From contig NJBM01000008.1 of NCBI GenBank assembly GCA_005223045.1, positions 124,001-188,000 of the forward strand: a DNA stretch of 64,000 bases, in the 5' to 3' direction. The position numbers and the translations under genes are program-made. The notes beneath the pieces are model-generated. The model had not been told where the DNA came from. It saw nothing but the letters and a program-made list of their open reading frames with translations, and ran no database searches. Positions within the stretch are counted from its first letter, which is position 1; each line of letters begins with the position of its first letter. This document shows positions 42,244 through 50,634 of the stretch, piece by piece. The DNA comes from Planctomycetes bacterium B3_Pla. Its GTDB lineage: Bacteria > Planctomycetota > Phycisphaerae > Sedimentisphaerales > Anaerobacaceae.

Positions 42244-42272
42244 TATGTCGTATTGCGTATTACGCACGACGA
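42244..42272. repeat. Dispersed repeat, family D, copy 2
   Basis: ATGTCGTATTGCGTATTACGCACGACGAA-type sequence (given here in parts: GTCGTATTGCGTAT, TACGCACGACGAA) just before the ribosome site of the 1143-residue protein. Confidence 0.55.
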
Positions 42273-42306
42273 ACTTGTAGCTTCCAGTGGAAAGGAGCAG
42301 TATCTC

Positions 42307-45300
42307 ATGAACAAGCAGACTCTCCGGAAGGAGTCCCAAGGACAACGACATCTTACTCATCGATTCTCAAGGCGATCCCTTGTCGTCCTGGCGGGTGGAC
42401 TCCTGTGCATCTTGCTGTCGGCTGTTTCAGTGTCGGCCGAGAGCGCTGCCGAGCTGCTCGTGTTGTCCGAGACCGAAGGTGGCCTGATAGTGCACTTGGG
42501 ATGCGGAGAAGGAAAGCTCACGGCCCGGCTGCGCGCCGGCGACCAATACTTCGTGCACGGTCTGGACACGGACGCCGACCAAATCGCCGCCGCCCGGGAG
42601 CACATTATTGAGCGGGGCATCTACGGCCCCGTGAGCGTCGATAAATGGGATGGTCGGAACCTGCCTTACGCCGACAATCTGGTCAACCTTATTGTTGCCG
42701 AGGAACCCGCGGAACTGTCCGAAGACGAAATGCTGCGGGCGCTGGCCCCCGGAGGGATCGCTCTGGTTCGCAAGCAGGGCAATTGGGAGAAGGTGAGCAA
42801 GCCCTGGCCCGCTCAGATGGACGAGTGGACGCATTACCTGCACGGCGCAGACGGCAATCCCGTCGCCCGGGATTCGATCGTCGGGCCTCCCGAGAGACTC
42901 CAGTGGATCGGCAGTCCCCGCTGGTCGCGTCACCACGATCACATGGCGAGTATGAGTGCCCTGGTTTCGGCATCGGGGCGACTTTTCTACATTCTTGACG
43001 AAGGGCCCACCGCGTCGGTCCAGCTCCCGTCTCAATGGCGGCTCATCGCCCGCGACGCATTTAACGGCGTCATTCTGTGGAAGCGTAAGATCGCAAAGTG
43101 GAACACGCAGCAATACCCGCTCAAGAGCGGCCCGGCACATCTTCTGCGCCGACTCGTGGCGGTAGGCGACCGCGTTTACGTGACTCTCGGTATCGACGCT
43201 CCGGTTATGGCACTCGATGCTGCAAGCGGCAAGACTTTGCTGACGTACAAAGGCAGCGAATACACCAGAGAGATTGTGGTCTCCGACGGTGTCGCTTTCT
43301 TCGTGGCCGACACTTCACGGTCCCTGCTACCTGACTGGCGGCGTAAGGACACCTACGTCTGGGCCAACTCCCGCCGGGCGAATCCGGACTGGGGCTGGAA
43401 CGGCAAGTCACGTCAAATACTCGCATACGAAGCCGAATCGGGAGATTCCCTGTGGAAGGCCGAAGCGCCCGTTGCTCCGTGCTCATTAGCGGCAGACGCC
43501 AAACGAATCGTCTTCCACGACGGGCAAAAACTTGTTTGTATTGACCGCCGGACCGGCGACAGGCTCTGGGAAGGCGAGTTCGCACCGACCGCTCTGCCTG
43601 TTGAAACCAAGACCGGGCCTCGCGTGCTGCTCTACAAAGACGTTGTGCTGTTGGGCGCCAACGACGGCAAAATGTCCGGCTGGTCGGCCAAAGATGGAAA
43701 GAAACTTTGGGAACAGAAGAAGAAACCCAGCGGGCATCAGTCGCTCAAAGACCTGTTCGTGGTCGATGGCCTGGCGTGGACCGGCGCCATTGCGAACAGC
43801 TCCGACAGCGGCACCTTCACCGGCTACGATCCTATTAACGGAAGACTGGTCAGAGAGTTCCCTGCCGACGTAAAGGTACACTGGTTCCACCACCGCTGCT
43901 ATCCCGCTAAAGCGGCGGACAAATACCTGCTGACAGGGCGCAACGGCACCGAATACATCGACCTGACGACCGAGCACTGGAAGCCTCACCACTGGGTTCG
44001 CGGCGGCTGTATTTATGGCGTGATGCCCTGCAATGGCATGACTTATGCACCCATGGACTCCTGCGGCTGCCAGTTGGAGGCCAAGATTTCGGGTTTCAAG
44101 GCCCTGGCTTCCGGAGGCATACCGAAAATATCTAAAGCCAGTCTTTCAAGTGAAGCCCGCCTGGAGCAGGGGCCCGCCTACGGCAAAGCCGATGGCCCGT
44201 CCGCCGGTTCCGCGGACTGGCCTACATACCGCCACGATGCAAGTCGCAGTGGTGCTTCGTCTGCCGCCGTTTCCGCAAGTCCGAAGCAAGCCTGGCAGAG
44301 GAAATTGGGAGGCCGTCTAAGCGCGCCGACCATTGCTGCCGGCAAACTCTTCGTAGCCTCAGTTGATACGCATACACTGCACACTCTGGACGCCAAGACG
44401 GGGCGTCTGATCTGGTCCTATACCACCGGCGGACGTATCGACTCGCCGCCCACCTATTACAAAGGACTTGCCCTGTTCGGATCGGCAGACGGATATGTCT
44501 ATGCTCTGCGTGCAGATGACGGCGTTCTTGCCTGGCGCTTCCGCGCCGCGCCTCTTGACCGCAGAATGATGGCCTGGGAACAGCTCGAATCGGCCTGGCG
44601 CGTACACGGCAGCGTCCTGGTCAACGACGGCGTACTCTACTGCACAGCCGGTCGAAACATGTACATCGACGGCGGACTCCGTTTCCTTCGCTTGGATCCG
44701 CTTACCGGCAAGCTCCTCGGCGAGACGGTCATGAACGACAAGGATCCGGAAACGGGTGAGGATATGCACTTAGCCTACCTCAAGAAGACTCAGGGCAACA
44801 ACATGCCCGTAGCGCATTCCGACATCCTGTCGTATGACGGCCGGAACATCTGGATGCGCTCGCAGAAGATTACTTGCGACGGCGAGCGGCTTGAGATCGC
44901 CCTCAAACCAGTGACACAACAGGAGCCCGAGGATTTCCATATTTTCTGCCAGAACGGATTCCTGGACGATTCGTACTTCTTCCGCTCATACTGGACGTAC
45001 GGGCGTCGCGTCACCGGCGGCTACGGCGGATGGCCCAAGGCCGGTCGCCTCGTGCCTTCGGGCCGCATCCTCTGTTTCGACGAAGGGCGTGTCTATGGCT
45101 TCGGACGCAAACCCGAATATATGGTCAACTCGTCCGTGCTGGAGCACCAGCTTTTTGCCGCCGACAAGGTGGTAACAAAGCAGGCCATCGATCACGTGGG
45201 CAAAGCCGAGCGGGCGATGAACAAACGCTCTAACTACAGGAACGCCAGCTCCTCCGACTGGAAGCTGCGGTACTTCTTCCCGACCAGGGACCTGACTGCT

Positions 45301-45738
45301 GCGAATTTCCAATGGAAGCTGGATCAGCCGTCAATTATTGCCCGTGCGATGGCGGTGGCCGGAGATAAGCTCTTTGTATCCGGCCCTCCCGATCTTGTCG
45401 ATGAACGGCAGGCTTTCCACAATCCCGATGATCCTGATGTGCAAGCCAGGCTGATGCGCCAGGCCGAAGCTTATGAGGGCCGGGCGGGCGGCCAGCTATG
45501 GGTGATGGACAAAGCCAACGGTAATGTAGTCAGTCGCTATGCTCTAAACACCATCCCCGTTTTCGACGGTATGGCTGCCGCAGATGACAGTCTTTACGTC
45601 TCCACTGTGGATGGGCATGTCTTCTGTCTTTCGGAGACGGGAAACTCCCCGCTTCGGAAAATCGAAAAGAAGCCTATCCACGACGCCTGGGACAAGCCCG
45701 AGGATCCGAGCTACCTCCTTCCTCAAGCTGAGCTTTGA
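42307..45738 (+). CDS. Exported methyltransferase-like / PQQ beta-propeller giant
   Basis: 1143 residues from ATG 42307 (AAGGAG about 10 bases before). A basic n-region and signal core (LVVLAGGLLCILLSAVSVSA, about 25-44) precede a class I methyltransferase-like Rossmann domain (57-155) with motif I VHLGCGEGKLTARL, acidic HGLDTDADQI and WDGRNLPYADNLVNLIVAEE. WTHYLHGADGNP leads into PQQ-like blades to the end (KTLLTYKGSEYTRE, SGDSLWKAEAP, TGRLIWSYTTGGRI, FCLSETGN). An SAM-dependent enzyme outside the cytoplasm would lack SAM, so the domain may bind another ligand. A paralogue starts at 62481. Confidence 0.85.
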   Translation: MNKQTLRKESQGQRHLTHRFSRRSLVVLAGGLLCILLSAVSVSAESAAELLVLSETEGGLIVHLGCGEGKLTARLRAGDQYFVHGLDTDADQIAAAREHIIERGIYGPVSVDKWDGRNLPYADNLVNLIVAEEPAELSEDEMLRALAPGGIALVRKQGNWEKVSKPWPAQMDEWTHYLHGADGNPVARDSIVGPPERLQWIGSPRWSRHHDHMASMSALVSASGRLFYILDEGPTASVQLPSQWRLIARDAFNGVILWKRKIAKWNTQQYPLKSGPAHLLRRLVAVGDRVYVTLGIDAPVMALDAASGKTLLTYKGSEYTREIVVSDGVAFFVADTSRSLLPDWRRKDTYVWANSRRANPDWGWNGKSRQILAYEAESGDSLWKAEAPVAPCSLAADAKRIVFHDGQKLVCIDRRTGDRLWEGEFAPTALPVETKTGPRVLLYKDVVLLGANDGKMSGWSAKDGKKLWEQKKKPSGHQSLKDLFVVDGLAWTGAIANSSDSGTFTGYDPINGRLVREFPADVKVHWFHHRCYPAKAADKYLLTGRNGTEYIDLTTEHWKPHHWVRGGCIYGVMPCNGMTYAPMDSCGCQLEAKISGFKALASGGIPKISKASLSSEARLEQGPAYGKADGPSAGSADWPTYRHDASRSGASSAAVSASPKQAWQRKLGGRLSAPTIAAGKLFVASVDTHTLHTLDAKTGRLIWSYTTGGRIDSPPTYYKGLALFGSADGYVYALRADDGVLAWRFRAAPLDRRMMAWEQLESAWRVHGSVLVNDGVLYCTAGRNMYIDGGLRFLRLDPLTGKLLGETVMNDKDPETGEDMHLAYLKKTQGNNMPVAHSDILSYDGRNIWMRSQKITCDGERLEIALKPVTQQEPEDFHIFCQNGFLDDSYFFRSYWTYGRRVTGGYGGWPKAGRLVPSGRILCFDEGRVYGFGRKPEYMVNSSVLEHQLFAADKVVTKQAIDHVGKAERAMNKRSNYRNASSSDWKLRYFFPTRDLTAANFQWKLDQPSIIARAMAVAGDKLFVSGPPDLVDERQAFHNPDDPDVQARLMRQAEAYEGRAGGQLWVMDKANGNVVSRYALNTIPVFDGMAAADDSLYVSTVDGHVFCLSETGNSPLRKIEKKPIHDAWDKPEDPSYLLPQAEL

Positions 45739-45741
45739 GTG

Positions 45742-45785
45742 CTTAGTTCATAGTACAACAAATAATGAACTCATAACTCAAAACT
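45742..45785. repeat. Dispersed repeat, family I (AGTTCATAG...CTCAAAAC)
   Basis: AGTTCATAGTACAAC and AATGAACTCATAACTC pieces; related strings at 37243-37270 and 50088-50155. It lies between two convergent genes and contains the stop codon of the minus-strand membrane protein (45778-45780). Confidence 0.5.
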
Positions 45786-46371
45786 GACCGTGCTTTCTGC
45801 GGCGTTGGATGAGGTGTGCGGAAGCAGCGGCGATTAGCCCTGCCAGGAAGCCGAAAAGCCCATAAGACAGCGAGCGCAAAAAGATGCTCGCTCCGCCAAA
45901 GATGTCGTGGGGGGCGACGCCGGCTGGGGCGAGCAGCCTTTTCGCATAACAGATGAGATTTGCCAGCATCGCGGCCAAGGCAATGAGAATTATACTTGTA
46001 AGCGCCGATGGTTTGCGTTTTTCCAACTGCAGGATACAGGCATCGACCAAAGCCCCCGCGGCGCCGACAAGGGGCAAACCCAGCAGACCGCCCGCCAGAT
46101 TGCCGCCTGCGCCCAACGAGACGAAGGCCGCCGTAAATGCCCCGGCGGTCGTTCCTATTCTGCACCGCCCCAAAAGACGGGCCGCGATGACAGGAGTCAT
46201 CCATATAATAGCCTTATGGCCCGGCAGGCCAAGGTGAAGCTTCAGGAATGCCGCCAGACAGCCCGCAATGATGCCGGCGCTTACGGAGATGGCCAGACCT
46301 CGTGTTCCGTCAGGGCCCAGAACCATTTCAGCTAATGGCGTTCTTCTTCCTATCGACAGGTATCCACGCAT
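45778..46371 (-). CDS. Polytopic membrane protein (possible ECF-type substrate binder)
   Basis: 197 residues with about five membrane helices. GLAISVSAGIIAGCLAAFLKLHLGLPGHKAIIWMTPVIAARLLG and the small-residue-rich GTTAGAFTAAFVSLGAGGNLAGGLLGLPLVGAAGALVDAC recall ECF S-components, but this is not certain. The basic C-terminus is HLIQRRRKHGQF. The start at 46371 overlaps the upstream TiaS-like gene by 44 bases; ATG 46326, two bases after that gene's stop, is the alternative. Both options imply translational coupling with the TiaS-like gene. Confidence 0.65.
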   Translation of the reverse strand: MRGYLSIGRRTPLAEMVLGPDGTRGLAISVSAGIIAGCLAAFLKLHLGLPGHKAIIWMTPVIAARLLGRCRIGTTAGAFTAAFVSLGAGGNLAGGLLGLPLVGAAGALVDACILQLEKRKPSALTSIILIALAAMLANLICYAKRLLAPAGVAPHDIFGGASIFLRSLSYGLFGFLAGLIAAASAHLIQRRRKHGQF

Positions 46372-47047
46372 TCTTATCCTGGCTCCACTGAACCGGCAAA
46401 ACTGTTTTGCCGCCGATCAGTCTCGGACGCACCCAGTCAAGCGTCTCATAGTGGTCGTCCACACCGGGCACCCGTTCACAATCGCAATGCTCTAAAGCGA
46501 TGCCGATTCTATCAAAGGCAGCGGCATCGACGCAACCGGAAAGTTCGCGAAGTCCGGGTAAATCTATAAAACGGCCGTTTTCTCCCGAAGCCCGCAGGCC
46601 TACGGACCCGAGCGCCCCTATGATACCCTGGCATGTGCCGCCCAGGCCGTGAAGTGCAACAGAGGTCCCCTTCGCCCGACCAAAGGCCTCGGGCATTGTC
46701 ACGACCTCTCGGGTAGTGCGATCTGCGAATTCAATCACAGAACCGGGTACATCTGACACACTTGCGACACAGACGCCCGGATCGGAACCCTTTGCGCAGA
46801 TCCCGGCGATGAAATCGTAGATAAAGTCTCGATTTTTCAGGCCGTTCTCGCATTCGACCGCAATGCAGGCGCCGCTGTTATGTGAGGTGTACGGAATCGC
46901 CGGGTCAACGAGGAACTGGTGCCTTGTCACGCCGAGAGGTGCGAGACCCCGCCGGGCGCATTCATCCGAAAGCATTCGGGCCAGTCTGCCGGTCCCGGGG
47001 CTTGTGTCGTTGTCCGTATCGTCTATGCCGATTAGGAAAGTTTTCAT
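46328..47047 (-). CDS. TiaS-like DDTD-domain protein
   Basis: 239 residues from ATG 47047. MKTFLIGIDDTDNDTSPGTG carries the metal-binding DDTD of the catalytic domain of archaeal TiaS, the enzyme that attaches agmatine to C34 of tRNA-Ile2. LGVTRHQFLVDPAIPYTSHNSGACIAVE matches the following TiaS/FLD region. It lacks the C-terminal OB-fold and zinc ribbon needed for tRNA binding, so it is probably not a tRNA enzyme. A role as small-molecule kinase or ligase is inference. Co-transcribed with the membrane protein downstream. Confidence 0.7.
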   Translation of the reverse strand: MKTFLIGIDDTDNDTSPGTGRLARMLSDECARRGLAPLGVTRHQFLVDPAIPYTSHNSGACIAVECENGLKNRDFIYDFIAGICAKGSDPGVCVASVSDVPGSVIEFADRTTREVVTMPEAFGRAKGTSVALHGLGGTCQGIIGALGSVGLRASGENGRFIDLPGLRELSGCVDAAAFDRIGIALEHCDCERVPGVDDHYETLDWVRPRLIGGKTVLPVQWSQDKNAWIPVDRKKNAIS

Positions 47048-47055
47048 TGCGTTGC

Positions 47056-47700
47056 TTATCTGAATTCTCCTCTTGGGCTTTCCTTTACCATTTCGGCGGT
47101 ACCGCCGAGCGTAACGTAGTTGACGCCTTTCTTGTAGTATCGATGGGCGGTGGAGACATTGCTGAACCAACTGTCGCTCGATATCCACATATCCGGCGGC
47201 ATTGTGTCCTTGAGTATGCGGGGCCATTGAATCGTTTTGCGCAGGAAATTGCTCAAGTGGCGGCTGGTGGGCCGTTCGGTGAAACTGTAATAGAAGTAGC
47301 CGATATTGCCCGCTTTGAAGTTCTGTTCGGAACAACGGAATTCCTGCCGGTTCTCACTCGGGCAATAGTAAATTTCCTTCGCATCAACGTATTGTCCGCC
47401 GGCGAGCATCTTTATCAGAGAAGTGTGGGGATTGTCCACCGTGGCATCTGTCGGCAGGACCGAATCGTGGTCGCCGGCGTACGTCAGGCAACCCAGGGCG
47501 AGCGATCTGAGATTCGCCCGACAGGCCACGATATTCGCCTGATCACGCGCACGTCCGAGGGCGGGAATCACAATCGAAATCACGAGTGTGACAAGCGCTA
47601 CAACCACTAGCACCTCGACCAGGCTGAATGCCAGCCGGCCTGGCTGGAAATGCCAAGTTGATGTCTCGCTGTTATGTCGTGCTTTTGCAGGATTGCCCAT
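47056..47700 (-). CDS. Prepilin-like protein with atypical cleavage site
   Basis: 214 residues. The leader is long (about 24 residues) and the cleavage region reads GRLA|FSLVEVLVVVALVTLVISIVIPAL, with Ala rather than Gly before Phe and Glu at +5. ALGRARDQANIVACRANLRSLALGCLTYAGDHD is the conserved helix. Residues 80-214 form a compact secreted domain with a Cys pair (YYCPSENRQEFRC). The ATG is at 47700, with only one base between it and the stop of the dockerin gene, so the two are translationally coupled. Confidence 0.8.
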   Translation of the reverse strand: MGNPAKARHNSETSTWHFQPGRLAFSLVEVLVVVALVTLVISIVIPALGRARDQANIVACRANLRSLALGCLTYAGDHDSVLPTDATVDNPHTSLIKMLAGGQYVDAKEIYYCPSENRQEFRCSEQNFKAGNIGYFYYSFTERPTSRHLSNFLRKTIQWPRILKDTMPPDMWISSDSWFSNVSTAHRYYKKGVNYVTLGGTAEMVKESPRGEFR

Positions 47701-47701
47701 C

Positions 47702-48577
47702 TTATTCTGTCCCGATCATCCAGTTTTCAGCCAGTTCAGCTAAGTCGGCGAGGTCCACGCGAAGATCTTTGTTTATATCGCCCGGAACTGTGACGGCAAA
47801 GGTCGAGACCGGTTTTCTCTTATCGTCGTTGGCGTCGACGAAAGCGCGGTTCGTGTGGTATATGCTGGGCAGCGGATCGGTCCCGATATAACCATAAGCG
47901 CTGAACACAACCGGCCCCGGCAGATTGCTAAAGCGGTAGTCAATCTTGACGGATTGGCCCTGCGGCATCGAAGTGACTCCTTCCACGCCATAAACCGTGA
48001 CCATTGCCTTGTCGAACGCATAGGCTATCGGTTCGCCCGATGGCTCGGTGCTGTGCGGGTCGGCCGGATCGGTGCTGAAGTAGTATCCGCTTGGTCTGCC
48101 GAACGGATTGTCATAGAAGCCGAAGTGATTGGGATCAAAAGCGAATGCCTCGGCGCCTTCGGGATGCAGCGTCATCTCGAATCCGTCCTCAAACGATTCC
48201 GATCCGGCATTGATTGCAACCAGCAAAAGCACATCCGTAAAAACATTGTCCTTGCCCGTGTTGACTATCTCGAAGGCGCCGGCCAGGTCGGACGAAACAA
48301 TATGGCCCGTAGTTTGCCCTGCGTGGCGGAACTTGATCGCGTTCATTCCCTTGGCCTTATTACCACCGCCGGCGGGCGAAAAGGCTACCTGATACGATTC
48401 GGCCACGCCGGGCCTGCCTCCATTGACCGGGTACATACCGGCCCAGGTGGTTGCGTCGCCAAAATCGATCCATGACGCCTCGGACAGTTCGTCCCAGGGT
48501 ATGTACGCACTTGCATACGTACCTGATGCCGAAGTAAACATCCCAATAGCCATAATTAACGAAGTCAAGCTTCTCAT
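47702..48577 (-). CDS. Secreted protein with C-terminal dockerin-like segment
   Basis: 291 residues from ATG 48577 (GGAG six to seven bases before; ATG 48601 lies five bases from a repeat and has no site). Signal peptide MRSLTSLIMAIGMFTSASGTYA, then a beta-rich 240-residue domain (AYIPWDELSEASWIDFGDATTW, KIDYRFSNLPGPVVFSAYGY) without recognised family. The end PGDINKDLRVDLADLAELAENWM is a single dockerin-type calcium loop as in the proteins at 10344 and 54028. Pairing with a coupled pseudopilin suggests joint export. Function unknown. Confidence 0.8.
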   Translation of the reverse strand: MRSLTSLIMAIGMFTSASGTYASAYIPWDELSEASWIDFGDATTWAGMYPVNGGRPGVAESYQVAFSPAGGGNKAKGMNAIKFRHAGQTTGHIVSSDLAGAFEIVNTGKDNVFTDVLLLVAINAGSESFEDGFEMTLHPEGAEAFAFDPNHFGFYDNPFGRPSGYYFSTDPADPHSTEPSGEPIAYAFDKAMVTVYGVEGVTSMPQGQSVKIDYRFSNLPGPVVFSAYGYIGTDPLPSIYHTNRAFVDANDDKRKPVSTFAVTVPGDINKDLRVDLADLAELAENWMIGTE

Positions 48578-48607
48578 CGCCTTCTCCACATTTAATGCCA
48601 TTTAGTT

Positions 48608-48660
48608 GTAGGGACAACTCTATGTGGTTGCCAAGAGCAGGCACATAGGTCTGCTCCTAC
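48608..48660. repeat. Dispersed repeat, family A, copy 5
   Basis: GTAGGGACAACTCTATGTGG...GGTCTGCTCCTAC, with compensating changes that keep both arms paired. It lies between two divergent genes, close to the 5' end of the dockerin gene. Confidence 0.75.
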
Positions 48661-48716
48661 GACTCCGGAATAATATCAAAATTCTGCCGTAATTCCAGCC
48701 AATAAGTGAGAGATTT

Positions 48717-48725
48717 TGGTATAGT
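48717..48725 (+). promoter_or_regulatory. TGG-TATAGT extended -10, leaderless layout
   Basis: TGG TATAGT AATGTT ATG: the spacing and the AATGTT between -10 and ATG (48732) are identical to those at 21900-21917. Confidence 0.55.
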
Positions 48726-48731
48726 AATGTT

Positions 48732-49484
48732 ATGAAAGTAAGGGAGCAACAGGAATTGGGGTCGCGCATAGAGCAGCTTGCCGGAAGGGTAGTAGGCATG
48801 CGCGAACGGCGGGGATTCACGTTGATAGAACTTTTGGTGGTGATAGCTATCATCGCACTGTTGATGGGGATTTTGGTGCCTGTCCTGCGAAAAGCGCGGG
48901 AGCAGGGCAAGGACGTTGTGTGCCAGAACAATATGCGTCAGATCGGCCTGGCAGCCAATTTCTATGCCGATCACTATGATTTGTACATCCCGCGTTCGGC
49001 CGAATGGGGAGGGGATATCAAGCCCTGGTTCCAACTCTTCATGCCATTCCTGGCGCAAAAAGCTATCCGTGACGATTACCGCAGCGTGGACATATTTCGC
49101 TGCCCCAGCTATCCCGACAAAGAGCAGACCGTTTGCTATGTCGTCAACGGCTGGCGCGGCCAAAGCAATAATGGCGGGAGCATGCAAAGAGTGGCGACCA
49201 AACTGGCTGACTGTCGCAATCCTGCATCCACCATCTATCTTGCCGACAACGAGGACGGGCCGTGGCGCACCATTATCAAGAAAGCAACCGACCGGGATGT
49301 GACTCGATGTGACGTTTTCCGCCAGAGCCATCTGCCGATGTCCGAGAGTCAGGGGACAACCGACGGCAGGCGGGTCGCGAGGGCGCGACATAGAAACGGC
49401 TGCAATTCTCTGCTGCTCGACTGGCATGTCGAGTGGGTGACCGCCGAAGAGATGACCGCGGAGATGTGGAGCTTCGAGGATTAG
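48732..49484 (+). CDS. Prepilin-like protein
   Basis: 250 residues from ATG 48732 (leaderless layout) or 228 from ATG 48798 (GAAGGG site), which would give the short leader MRERRG usual for the class. The cleavage site is [27 protein letters not shown], then KAREQGKDVVCQNNMRQIGLAANFYADHYD. The secreted part has FRCPSYPDKEQTVCYVVNGW and ends NGCNSLLLDWHVEWVTAEEM, the H-x9-DG-like closing motif. Divergent from the coupled dockerin-pseudopilin pair. Confidence 0.83.
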   Translation: MKVREQQELGSRIEQLAGRVVGMRERRGFTLIELLVVIAIIALLMGILVPVLRKAREQGKDVVCQNNMRQIGLAANFYADHYDLYIPRSAEWGGDIKPWFQLFMPFLAQKAIRDDYRSVDIFRCPSYPDKEQTVCYVVNGWRGQSNNGGSMQRVATKLADCRNPASTIYLADNEDGPWRTIIKKATDRDVTRCDVFRQSHLPMSESQGTTDGRRVARARHRNGCNSLLLDWHVEWVTAEEMTAEMWSFED

Positions 49485-49560
49485 CCGCTGATTTCAAGGG
49501 CGATCCGAACGCTTCGTCGAGGACGAGAGGAAGTTGCCCGGTCCGAACGCACGCCGCCGC

Positions 49561-50082
49561 TCATATCGCGCTGACCGTATAGAACATGTACGTGCTCATC
49601 TGTGACGGTCCGAGAGACAAGACATCCCCGTGTGATAGTACAACGCCCCGGCCATCGGGATCGACGCGAACACCGTTGACAAATGTTCCGCACGTGCTCC
49701 TTATGTCTGCGATGACGTATCTTGTGTCCGGGCCAATTGTGCGTCGCATAATCTTTGCGTGCGACCTGGAGACTTCTCGCGGCACAAAATACAATGTGTC
49801 GGCGGCTGCGTAATCTATGATCGCGTCGGCCGGCTCTTCAAGAGTGGTGGCCATGCGGCCCAATGCCACCTCATCGACAGTAAGCGGAATTATGCCCACG
49901 GTGGAAGGGCCCGTCCCCAGCAAATACGCGCCGGGCTTCAACTGGCTCAAGACCGAATCCATCTGGGAGATTCGCTCTGTAATGTCGGTATTGACTATAA
50001 ACGCTATCTCCTGAAGGCGGGATGTTGTGATTAACCTGTCTATCTCAAGCAAAATAGGATCGACAGCAAGCATGTGATTCAT
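49561..50082 (-). CDS. FHA-domain protein
   Basis: 173 residues, cytoplasmic. Residues 1-65 are helical. An FHA fold follows from about 68 with ALGRMATT (the GR strand), REVSRSHAKIMRR (phosphothreonine-binding Ser/Arg), IADIRSTCGTFVNGVRV (the NG loop) and LSHGDVLSLG. FHA domains bind phosphothreonine peptides, so a Ser/Thr kinase should exist elsewhere. No kinase is in the window; the SpoIIE phosphatase at 19696 is not adjacent. Confidence 0.88.
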   Translation of the reverse strand: MNHMLAVDPILLEIDRLITTSRLQEIAFIVNTDITERISQMDSVLSQLKPGAYLLGTGPSTVGIIPLTVDEVALGRMATTLEEPADAIIDYAAADTLYFVPREVSRSHAKIMRRTIGPDTRYVIADIRSTCGTFVNGVRVDPDGRGVVLSHGDVLSLGPSQMSTYMFYTVSAI

Positions 50083-50087
50083 CCAAA

Positions 50088-50155
50088 TGAGTTCGTAGTT
50101 ATGAGTTCATGGTTCACAGACTACGAACAATGAACTACAAACAATGAACTAAACA
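50088..50155. repeat. Dispersed repeat, family I, copy
   Basis: AGTTCGTAGTTATGAGTTC, ACTACGAACAATGAACTAC and AAACAATGAACTAAAC units upstream of the FHA gene. Confidence 0.45.
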
Positions 50156-50201
50156 CTCAGCGGTGTACCTGGGCAAATTCCCTTTTGATCCTGCGCTCAA
50201 A

Positions 50202-50299
50202 TCCCGATGAACGTTGATCGGGATCTGATTCAATATGTCCGGTTTCCTGGAGAACTCTGCAGCCAACAGGAGACTTTTCCCGATAGACGTTCATCGGGA
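50202..50299. repeat. Two copies of palindrome family F
   Basis: TCCCGATGAACGTTGATCGGGA (50202-50223, given as a 22-base palindrome with arms TCCCGAT/ATCGGGA) and TCCCGATAGACG...ATCGGGA (50278-50299). The second lies inside the small zinc-ribbon gene at its 3' end. Confidence 0.6.
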
Positions 50300-50634
50300 T
50301 GCGGAGCAGAAAGATTTGAGCCGGTTATCACGTGCACAAATCCGGAGCCAACGAGTATTAAAATAGCTGCGATCAGCAATAAGAGCGGATAGCGTAGAGT
50401 GGATGGCGGATAAGAGACGAGGGACGAGAGTCGAGGGACGAGAGACGAGGGTCGCACGTGCGCCGGGACCCCTACGGCACGTTTCTTGTCGCTGGCCGCA
50501 CCGTTCGGCTTTGAATATGCTGCATTGAACCTGGCTTGGCACTTCCGACACTGCAAAGACCAGGACAGAATGGGTAAATACTCAACCCATTGCACCGTCT
50601 TACAGGCTGGACAGCGGTATTTTACCTTCCTCAT
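50230..50634 (-). CDS. Small zinc-ribbon membrane protein, partly repeat-derived
   Basis: 134 residues. MRKVKYRCPACKTVQWVEYL...LQCRKCQARF is a compact zinc ribbon (C8/C11, C29/C32). One membrane helix (LLLLIAAILILVGSGFVHVI, about 84-103) follows. The segment between (PSSLVPRLSSLV) is encoded by GACGAGGG/GACGAGAG tandem DNA and a family E remnant. The C-terminal 25 residues are encoded by a family F palindrome. The ribbon resembles those at 8779 and 38897. It may be a real gene eroded and lengthened by repeats, or a decaying one. Confidence 0.5.
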   Translation of the reverse strand: MRKVKYRCPACKTVQWVEYLPILSWSLQCRKCQARFNAAYSKPNGAASDKKRAVGVPAHVRPSSLVPRLSSLVSYPPSTLRYPLLLLIAAILILVGSGFVHVITGSNLSAPHPDERLSGKVSCWLQSSPGNRTY

